From an uncultured Neomegalonema sp. (GTDB lineage: Bacteria > Pseudomonadota > Alphaproteobacteria > Rhodobacterales > Rhodobacteraceae), in NCBI GenBank assembly GCA_937944035.1, contig CALDZQ010000233.1, positions 1 through 6,316 on the forward strand: a DNA stretch of 6,316 nucleotides, written 5' to 3'. Positions 1 through 4,666 of the stretch are shown in pieces (positions within the stretch are counted from its first letter, which is position 1; every line of letters begins with the position of its first letter). Under the pieces are notes generated by a model. That model had not been told where the DNA came from, did no database searches, and saw only the letters and a list, made by a program, of their open reading frames with translations. The translations under genes were made by a program, and so were the position numbers.

Positions 1-1
1 A

Positions 2-43
2 CCGGAAATCAGCATCGACCGCGTGCGGATCATCCGGCCTTAG
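2..43 (+). CDS. C-terminal end of an unidentified upstream gene
   Basis: Only the last 13 codons are inside the window. In this frame they read PEISIDRVRIIRP and then TAG. The alternation of hydrophobic and charged residues looks like a real protein end, while the other two forward frames look less protein-like. The stop codon (41-43) lies inside the palindrome of the adjacent repeat, so the original C-terminus may have been longer and cut short when the element inserted. Too little is present to name a family. An Arg-Ile-Arg-Pro-like string also occurs near the start of many GNAT acetyltransferases, so a link to the truncated acetyltransferase beyond the second repeat copy is conceivable but unproven. 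Confidence 0.4.
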   Translation, partial: PEISIDRVRIIRP

Positions 44-143
44 ACCATCCTGAATGATATAAGGATCATTCAGGATGGTCTAACTTCTTGTTTTGGCGCG
101 TTTTCCGAGTCGGGCAATGAACCCATTGCCCTTGATAACGCTC
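39..143. repeat. 105-bp palindromic repeat element, copy A
   Basis: This copy matches positions 313-417 over 105 bases with four substitutions and no gaps. It starts with a perfect inverted repeat: arm 40-58 (TTAGACCATCCTGAATGAT), six-base loop ATAAGG (59-64), and complementary arm 65-83. A spacer rich in T and GC follows, then a second perfect hairpin at 112-131 (GGGCAATG, loop AACC, CATTGCCC). The large palindrome carries TAG/TAA stops at its ends on both strands, so insertion would end translation passing through. The element encodes no transposase. The layout fits a MITE- or REP-like non-autonomous element, or a palindromic intergenic element of the kind known from several alphaproteobacteria. 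No target-site duplication is obvious. Confidence 0.85.
40..83. repeat. Perfect 19-bp inverted repeat in copy A
   Basis: Arms 40-58 and 65-83 are exact reverse complements around the loop ATAAGG. No T-run follows, so a simple intrinsic terminator is unlikely. A stem this long without a single mismatch suggests recent insertion or selection on the structure. The equivalent arms in copy B (314-332 and 339-357) have three uncompensated mismatches. Confidence 0.9.
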
Positions 144-312
144 TAAAAAAAAGGGCGGCCCCGCGCCGCCCTTTCTGTTTTCGCCCGTATCGGGGTGTTC
201 GTTGGTTGCCGATGCGATCAGCATCTTCGCGCCTGCGATGCTCTTTGACGGCCCGCCCCGGTATTCGCCCGTATTCGCTGTCACGATCATAAGCTACGCA
301 TTGCCGCAATCT
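144..312. other. Inter-repeat spacer without a convincing gene
   Basis: This is the DNA between the two repeat copies. Apart from the terminator hairpin near its left end I see no supported gene. Short frames are open on both strands, but none has a Shine-Dalgarno site and all run through the terminator hairpin and into the repeats. A 10-base near-tandem occurs at 261-280 (GTATTCGCCC then GTATTCGCTG). The stretch could be plain intergenic DNA, a remnant of the gene interrupted by the repeats, or the template of a short minus-strand RNA ending at the terminator. Confidence 0.5.
145..180. terminator. Bidirectional rho-independent terminator
   Basis: Arms 150-159 (AAAGGGCGGC) and 165-174 (GCCGCCCTTT) form a 10-bp GC-rich stem with a five-base loop. 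On the minus strand the stem is followed by an unbroken run of U from the A-tract at 145-152, which is a strong terminator signature. On the + strand the tail is TTTCTGTTTT, which is weaker but workable. On the + strand it would end the gene whose tail lies at 2-43. On the minus strand no gene is visible that would need it. Confidence 0.75.
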
Positions 313-417
313 CTTAGACCATCCTGAACGATATAAGGATCATTCCGGATAGTCTAACTTCTTGTTTTGGCGCGTTTTCCGAGTCGGGCAATGAACCCGT
401 TGCCCTTGATAACGCTC
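313..417. repeat. 105-bp palindromic repeat element, copy B
   Basis: This is a direct repeat of 39-143 at an offset of 274. The four differences are at 329 (C for T), 346 (C for A), 351 (A for G) and 399 (G for A). Three fall in the arms of the large palindrome (314-357) and one in the small hairpin (386-405), where it leaves a G-U pair in the + strand RNA. No change is compensated on the other arm. The start of the following acetyltransferase frame lies inside this copy, which marks a junction between repeat and gene. Confidence 0.85.
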
Positions 418-1053
418 ACGCTCCGGATAGACCGGACCCGAACCGGCAATCAAGACTGGTCCGATGACACCGTCTGGCTCTCGTGGACCTATCTGACCGA
501 ACGCCTGCACGGCCAGGGCTGGGGCCGCTTCATGGTGGACGAACTGCTCAAGGCGCTCAACGAACACGGCATCCGCAAGATGTTCATCGCCACCAGCGAC
601 TATCGCGAGGACGGCGTTGATGTTTACGCCCCCGCCCGCAAATTCTACGAGGCGTTGGGCGCGGAGGAGGAACTGCGCATTCCCGGCTATCACTCCGCCG
701 ACGAAACCAAAATCATCTACGGGCTGGTCAATCCCGGCGTCGAAGCCGAGGCCATCGACATGGGCGAGCCGTCACCGGGCGTGCGTTTTGACAGCATCGA
801 AAAAGCGCCCGAATCGGAGAACGGTTTCGGCATCTCGTGGTCAGAGGCGGGGGTCGGTGTCGAAGGGCTGGACGCGGCGACCGTGCTGGCAAATCAACAG
901 GGCGCGCGCCTGATCGTGGTGGCGCTGCCCGATGATCTCTCCACCCTCGCCGCCCCTGTATTTACCGCACAAGGCTATGAAAAAGCAGGAGCTTTAACCG
1001 ATTTCTACGCCGTCGGATCGGCACAGGATTGGTGGGTGTACCGAAGTAATTAA
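391..1053 (+). CDS. GNAT-fold N-acetyltransferase, 5'-truncated by a repeat
   Basis: The predicted product is 220 residues from ATG 391; a TTG at 367 would add eight. Both starts lie inside repeat copy B and neither has a good Shine-Dalgarno site. The first ~18 residues look like translated repeat and junction. From there VWLSWTYL (28-35) resembles GNAT strand 4 and HGQGWGRFMVDELL (40-53) the acetyl-CoA pyrophosphate loop and helix. KFYEALGAEEE (84-94) matches the later FYxxLGF-type motif. The earlier strands and helices, which shape the acceptor site, are missing. Residues 145-218 look like a second, degenerate GNAT half, with GISWSEAG, a helix, LIVVALP, VFTAQGYEKAG, LTDFYAVG and WWVYR. The original was therefore probably a tandem-GNAT protein of unknown substrate. 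The remaining frame has no internal stops, which suggests recent damage or residual use. The GNAT fold is well supported; activity is doubtful. Confidence 0.65.
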   Translation: MNPLPLITLTLRIDRTRTGNQDWSDDTVWLSWTYLTERLHGQGWGRFMVDELLKALNEHGIRKMFIATSDYREDGVDVYAPARKFYEALGAEEELRIPGYHSADETKIIYGLVNPGVEAEAIDMGEPSPGVRFDSIEKAPESENGFGISWSEAGVGVEGLDAATVLANQQGARLIVVALPDDLSTLAAPVFTAQGYEKAGALTDFYAVGSAQDWWVYRSN

Positions 1054-1080
1054 TCAACTTTATTGTACGGTTTTTATAGG

Positions 1081-1109
1081 TTGGAAACCATTTTAACCAT
1101 AACTAATAC
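1081..1109 (+). promoter_or_regulatory. Possible promoter for the two-gene membrane operon
   Basis: TTGGAA (1081-1086) and TAATAC (1104-1109) are separated by 17 bases in an AT-rich gap 26 bases before the start at 1135. The -10 match is only moderate. CATAAC at 1098-1103 is a better -10 on its own but has no partner at the right distance. The 81-bp gap is the most AT-rich stretch nearby, which fits a promoter region. Confidence 0.35.
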
Positions 1110-1134
1110 GTGAAAAATATTGAAAGGGGCCGTT

Positions 1135-1731
1135 ATGGGCGCGATCAAACAATACCTGGGAATAGCTCTTGTGGCTTTCCTCGCTTACACATTTTTCTTG
1201 GGCGGTCCAAGCGGTCCGCAATCCGCTGATTTGGGGCAGGTTCTCGACCGGACCGAATACGCCATCGAACGCTACAGCGAATACGCCGAGCAAAACAAAT
1301 TCGAGCAAATCGGCGAAGAGCAAATCACCGAATTCAACGGCTTCCTGACCAATGTCATGAACACAGCACCAAAGTTCTACGACAACACCATCGGTGTCAG
1401 CATGAACGAAGTCGCGGCATTTGAAGGCTATGAAGATGCCAACAACAACGGCATCCAAGACAGCGGCGAAGGTGATCTTTTCACTGTCGAGATTGACGCC
1501 GAAGGCCGTCGTCTGATCGCCACCGATGAGACCGGCTCGACCCATAAAGGCTTTTCCGGCAGCGGCATCCTCGCCGGAATGCTGATCGGCAACATGCTGA
1601 ACCGCCAAAAAGCGGGCGGTGTCAAAGCGGGTTCGTTCGCAAACCGCCAGACCACTGCGCGCAGCGCCTATAAAGCGCCTTCCAGCGCCCGCTCGCGCAG
1701 CCGTTCCGGCGGCCTTGGAAAAGGGAAGTAA
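1135..1731 (+). CDS. Small membrane-anchored protein with EF-hand-like loop
   Basis: The product is 198 residues. ATG 1135 is chosen because GAAAGGGG (1122-1129) sits five bases upstream; a TTG at 1120 has no such site. Residues 7-24 form one hydrophobic segment, either a signal anchor or an uncleaved signal peptide. Residues 32-75 are acidic and probably helical. DANNNGIQDSGE (101-112) fits an EF-hand or dockerin-type calcium loop, with D101, N103, N105, D109 and E112 as likely ligands. A Gly/Met-rich segment (141-155) could be a glycine zipper or weak membrane helix. The tail (159-198) is rich in Arg, Ser, Ala and Gly. I do not recognise the family with certainty. The layout (N-terminal anchor, Gly/Met segment, basic Ser-rich tail) recalls the DUF1190 proteins YgiB and YjfM, which also sit beside polyamine-type enzymes, but that is inference. 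Its stop overlaps the next start (TAATG), implying coupled translation with the aminopropyltransferase-like gene. Confidence 0.85.
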   Translation: MGAIKQYLGIALVAFLAYTFFLGGPSGPQSADLGQVLDRTEYAIERYSEYAEQNKFEQIGEEQITEFNGFLTNVMNTAPKFYDNTIGVSMNEVAAFEGYEDANNNGIQDSGEGDLFTVEIDAEGRRLIATDETGSTHKGFSGSGILAGMLIGNMLNRQKAGGVKAGSFANRQTTARSAYKAPSSARSRSRSGGLGKGK

Positions 1732-3362
1732 TGACCCTGGACATCGGATCGGGAAGCCGGGGTGGAGAACCATTCCGGCTTGACGAGGCAAGCACTGCCG
1801 ATCCTGCCGCCGAGATCTATGTCGATCTCCCCGCCTCCAAATCCACCATCCTGCTGATCTCGATTATGATCGTCGCCCTGTGCGGCATCGTTTACGAGCT
1901 GATTATCGGCACGGTGTCCAGCTATCTGTTGGGCAACTCCGTCTACCAATTCTCCATCACCATCGGCTTTTTCATGTTCGCGATGGGCGTGGGTTCCTAC
2001 GTCTCGCGCTATGTGAACAAGAACCTGATCGAGATGTTCATTTATGTCGAGATGGCGCTGGCGATCATCGGCGGGCTGTGCTCGATTGCCCTGTTTGTGA
2101 TGTTCCCGTTTGCCCCGTGGATGTACCGCGTGGCGATGTTCGCGTTCATCTTCTCCATCGGCTTTCTGGTCGGGCTGGAGATACCGTTGTTGACGCGGGT
2201 TCTGGCCGCGCGCAAAGGCACACGGCGCTCCATCGCCGACGTTATGTCGCTGGATTATATCGGCGCGCTGATCGGCTCGGTTGCATTTCCGCTGCTGCTG
2301 CTGCCGTCGCTGGGCCTGATCTCCGCATCTTTCGCCATCGGCCTCATCAACATCGCGGTCGCTTTGGTGAATGTGATCTGGTTGCGGGAATACCTGCCTA
2401 ATCCGAGGCGGATGCTCTACGGGGTGCTGGCCATTCTGGTCGCCTTGATCGCCCTCACCGCCGGCGCCACGCGCATCACGGCGTTCGCCCAGAACCACCT
2501 CTATTTCGATCAGATCGTCTGGCAAAAAGACACGCCTTATCAATCGCTTGTGGTCACGCATGACTGGCCCAAGCGCGACCTGCGCCTGTTCATCGACGGC
2601 CATTTGCAGTTCTCGCAGCTGGACGAGCACCGCTATCACGAATCCCTCGTCCATCCGGTGATGAGCTGGGGCGATACGCCCCCGCGCAATGTGCTGGTGA
2701 TGGGCGGCGGCGACGGGCTGGCCGCGCGTGAAATCCTCAAATATTCCAGCGTCGAGCATATCGATCTCGTCGATCTCGACCCGGATATGACCAAGCTGGG
2801 CACTGAATTCGCGCCCCTGCTGGTGCTGAATAAAGACAGCCTCAACGACCCCAAAGTCGCGATCTTCAATCAGGACGCCTTCGTCTTCATCAAAACGGCT
2901 GAGCGCAAATACGACCGCGTCATCATTGACTTCCCCGATCCCCATAACGAGGCGATCTCAAAGCTTTACTCGGTCGAGTTCTACAAGATGCTCTCCCGCG
3001 CCCTGACGCCGGACGCGGTGATCGTCTCGCAAAGCTCCTCGCCGTTCTTTGCGCGCGGCACGTATTGGTCGATTTCCGAGACAATGGCCGCGATTTTCCC
3101 GCGCACGACCAACTACACGATCTCAATCCCCTCCTTCGGCATCTGGGGCTTCAACATGGCGCATATGTCCGAAGATGGCGATCTACAGCCCTTGCCGGAC
3201 GGCCTCAACTACATGTCCGACGCCGTCTTCCAAGCCGCCACCATCTTCCCCCCCGACATCGCGAGGCCGGATACGGACAACGTGAAGGTCAACTCCATCT
3301 TCGAGCCGAGCCTGTATCACACGTATTTGCGGGACATGGAGACGGGGCCGTTGGTGAATTGA
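1731..3362 (+). CDS. Membrane-embedded spermidine synthase-like protein
   Basis: The product is 543 residues. A polar N-terminus (1-36) is followed by about seven membrane helices, near 39-61, 71-92, 99-125, 131-155, 174-192, 195-219 and 228-247. LDYIGALIGS (174-183) is typical of this membrane family. The C-terminal part is a Rossmann-fold aminopropyltransferase domain. It shows YQSLVV (270-275), DGHLQFSQLDEHRYHE (289-304), the nucleotide-binding GGGDG (325-329), acidic LVDLDP (346-351), DAF (382-384), and DFPDPHNEAISKLYS (400-414), where D400 and D403 occupy the catalytic-loop region. Soluble SpeE is about 290 residues, so the membrane half is an added module. In the known family, decarboxylated SAM donates an aminopropyl group to an amine acceptor. 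Here the acceptor is unknown, and the FPDPHNE loop differs from the classical DSSDP-type loop, so a non-putrescine substrate is possible. It starts on the stop codon of the preceding gene and probably has no promoter of its own. No speD is visible nearby. Confidence 0.9.
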   Translation: MTLDIGSGSRGGEPFRLDEASTADPAAEIYVDLPASKSTILLISIMIVALCGIVYELIIGTVSSYLLGNSVYQFSITIGFFMFAMGVGSYVSRYVNKNLIEMFIYVEMALAIIGGLCSIALFVMFPFAPWMYRVAMFAFIFSIGFLVGLEIPLLTRVLAARKGTRRSIADVMSLDYIGALIGSVAFPLLLLPSLGLISASFAIGLINIAVALVNVIWLREYLPNPRRMLYGVLAILVALIALTAGATRITAFAQNHLYFDQIVWQKDTPYQSLVVTHDWPKRDLRLFIDGHLQFSQLDEHRYHESLVHPVMSWGDTPPRNVLVMGGGDGLAAREILKYSSVEHIDLVDLDPDMTKLGTEFAPLLVLNKDSLNDPKVAIFNQDAFVFIKTAERKYDRVIIDFPDPHNEAISKLYSVEFYKMLSRALTPDAVIVSQSSSPFFARGTYWSISETMAAIFPRTTNYTISIPSFGIWGFNMAHMSEDGDLQPLPDGLNYMSDAVFQAATIFPPDIARPDTDNVKVNSIFEPSLYHTYLRDMETGPLVN

Positions 3363-3380
3363 GGGTTTCCTAATTCTCCG

Positions 3381-3409
3381 ATGACTATTTCAGGCTGATG
3401 CCTTATATT
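3381..3409 (+). promoter_or_regulatory. Possible promoter for the DUF29/HEPN-like pair
   Basis: ATGACT (3381-3386) and TATATT (3404-3409) are 17 bases apart. They match the sigma-70 consensus at four and five of six positions. The gap to the start at 3429 also holds GGAGG (3417-3421), seven bases before the ATG. No terminator hairpin separates this gap from the preceding gene, so read-through is also possible. Confidence 0.45.
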
Positions 3410-3428
3410 TAAGATTGGAGGTACAGTC

Positions 3429-3920
3429 ATGAACGCCCACCGCGATATTCCAATCGGCGACCTTTACGAGCGCGATTTCTATGCTTGGACACGCATTCAG
3501 GCGAAAATCCTGCGTGACCGCGCGTCAGACAATCTTGATTGGGATCATATCGCCGAGGAGATCGAGTCAATGGGCAACTCGGCTGCGTCTGAACTCCGGA
3601 ACCGCCTCATCACCATTCTGGAGCACCTTCTGAAACTTCAGTATTCACGACAGAACGACCCGATTTTCGGCTGGATGAGAACGCTCAACACCCAACGCAA
3701 CAGCCTTGAATCACTGTTCGAGCAAAATCCGAGTATGCGTCGTCGTCTTTCTGAAAAAATCGCCAAAGCATACGGGAAAGCAAGAAAAGACGCTCTCCTT
3801 AGCTTTCAGGAACACGAATCCGGCGTGTATAATGAGATCAAAGCAGAAATTCCCGAAGCATGCCCATTCACGGAAACGCAAATTCTGGATGAGGATTTCT
3901 ACTGTGGTAGGAATGAATGA
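3429..3920 (+). CDS. DUF29 family protein
   Basis: The product is 163 residues, a usual length for DUF29. ATG 3429 has a strong GGAGG seven bases upstream. Hallmarks visible are LYERDFYAW (12-20), LDWDHIAEEIESMG (36-49), a helix leading to LLKLQYS (67-73), W82 and R84 in the helix after it, a basic helix with ARKDAL (118-123), and the closing CPFTETQILDEDF (145-157). The protein is predicted to be all-helical and cytosolic, with no signal peptide or membrane segment. DUF29 is common in cyanobacteria and proteobacteria, often in many copies per genome, and to my knowledge has no settled function. The gene overlaps the next one by four bases (ATGA), so the two products are probably made together. 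Base composition looks more AT-rich than in the flanking genes, which would fit acquired DNA. The family call is firm; the function is unknown. Confidence 0.88.
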   Translation: MNAHRDIPIGDLYERDFYAWTRIQAKILRDRASDNLDWDHIAEEIESMGNSAASELRNRLITILEHLLKLQYSRQNDPIFGWMRTLNTQRNSLESLFEQNPSMRRRLSEKIAKAYGKARKDALLSFQEHESGVYNEIKAEIPEACPFTETQILDEDFYCGRNE

Positions 3921-4585
3921 GCCAATCGCCCGACTTGGATGAATTGATGGCGGCATTCAACGCAACCGAGCCTGAAGGGTATGTCACCACCGACCTCTCA
4001 AACGATCTGATTGATTCCTTGAAGTTGATAAAAATATCTCTTGGTATGTGGGAAAGCGACCCGTCTTTCGCAATCAAGTGGAGCGTCATCGCAGCCCACG
4101 CCGCTGCAAATACCGCTCTGATAGATTATTTGTCCGGTTCGTTGAATGTTGGCGCACTGACAGAACGATTAATTGACAGACATCAGGAGGCGCTCGAAGA
4201 GGGGCATCCTTTACCTGTCGACAACCGTGTGGCGCATTTTAATGAATTGCTTGAGCGCGCCCTTGAGCTCTCAAAAAGGGCGGAGGGAATTCTGACAGCT
4301 ACGGCGGGCCAGACCGCACTCACCATTACCAATGAGACACGCGACGGGTTATCAATCCTCAACGCTTTGCGTGGTCGTTTCATCCACAGGCGTGCGTCAG
4401 GCTGGATGATCGAACAGGACTATGCCTTGCGCGGTATTCACGCGGGCATTGTTCTGGTTGCAGCCATAGACGACGCGATTGCATTCTGGGACAATCCCAA
4501 AGCACGCGATCAAATTCAGTCGTTGCTTCAAGACTGCAAAGCAATTTCTACGAAATTGCTGTCGGAGTCTGACGACGCCGATTGA
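3917..4585 (+). CDS. All-helical HEPN-like protein with RX4H motif
   Basis: The product is 222 residues, starting at an ATG that overlaps the DUF29 stop (ATGA), so it is probably translated by coupling. The sequence is almost entirely helical with no membrane segment. The segment KWSVIAAHAAANTALIDYLSG (54-74) and the later LNALRGRFIHRRASGW (148-163) recall, from memory, a family of uncharacterised proteins with a consensus near LNxLRNxFIHFxPxGWSIE. In that motif R152 and H157 form the RX4H pair of HEPN nucleases. The usual Asn after Arg is Gly153 here, which may weaken or alter activity. HEPN proteins often act as RNases in toxin-antitoxin, abortive infection and CRISPR-linked systems. The adjacent DUF29 protein could be a partner or a neutraliser. 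Alternatives are a non-catalytic HEPN scaffold or an unrelated helical bundle. That the gene is real is well supported; the HEPN call is moderate. Confidence 0.8.
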   Translation: MSQSPDLDELMAAFNATEPEGYVTTDLSNDLIDSLKLIKISLGMWESDPSFAIKWSVIAAHAAANTALIDYLSGSLNVGALTERLIDRHQEALEEGHPLPVDNRVAHFNELLERALELSKRAEGILTATAGQTALTITNETRDGLSILNALRGRFIHRRASGWMIEQDYALRGIHAGIVLVAAIDDAIAFWDNPKARDQIQSLLQDCKAISTKLLSESDDAD

Positions 4586-4596
4586 GCGCTTCCATC

Positions 4597-4637
4597 TTGA
4601 CCTTCCCCTTGACCCCGCGCCGCCCCTCCGCGAAAAG
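4597..4637 (+). promoter_or_regulatory. Possible thrS promoter region with twin TTGACC boxes
   Basis: Two TTGACC hexamers lie 12 bases apart (4597-4602 and 4609-4614). The second is 17 bases from GAAAAG (4632-4637), a weak -10. The 81-bp gap before thrS has no terminator or obvious leader structure. A GAGG at 4655-4658 serves as ribosome binding site for the start at 4667. Confidence 0.35.
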
Positions 4638-4666
4638 AACACACATCTTTAGCCGAGGAAAATCCA

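Noticed and set aside
40..83. Large palindrome as a rho-independent terminator
   Set aside because: The stem is long but AT-rich at its base and is not followed by a T-run on either strand. The hairpin at 150-174 is a far better terminator.
66..309. Two overlapping minus-strand frames between and through repeat copy A
   Set aside because: Neither has a Shine-Dalgarno site, and both pass through the GC-rich terminator hairpin and the repeat. The shared peptide seen again at 340-420 comes only from the repeat being duplicated.
39..417. CRISPR array
   Set aside because: There are only two copies, 105 bp each, with a single 169-bp spacer and no cas genes. The size and spacing do not fit.
340..693. 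117-codon minus-strand frame ending in repeat copy B
   Set aside because: It is antisense to the GNAT-fold coding frame, and its last part is translated repeat.
1093..1791. 232-codon open frame on the minus strand
   Set aside because: It is antisense to the small membrane protein gene and runs through its promoter region. The + strand gene has a good Shine-Dalgarno site and overlap-coupled neighbour.
1668..2945. 425-codon open frame on the minus strand
   Set aside because: It lies fully antisense to the clear aminopropyltransferase-like gene. Its product is dominated by Asp, His, Gln, Arg and Glu, as expected from the complement of a GC-rich coding strand, and it has no recognisable domain.
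3049..3373. Two forward frames of about 80-100 codons overlapping the 3' part of the spermidine synthase-like gene
   Set aside because: They are out-of-frame shadows of a gene with clear motifs and show biased Arg/Pro/Ser composition.
4586..4666. T-box or other riboswitch leader upstream of thrS
   Set aside because: The gap is only 81 bases, with no specifier stem, antiterminator or terminator hairpin.
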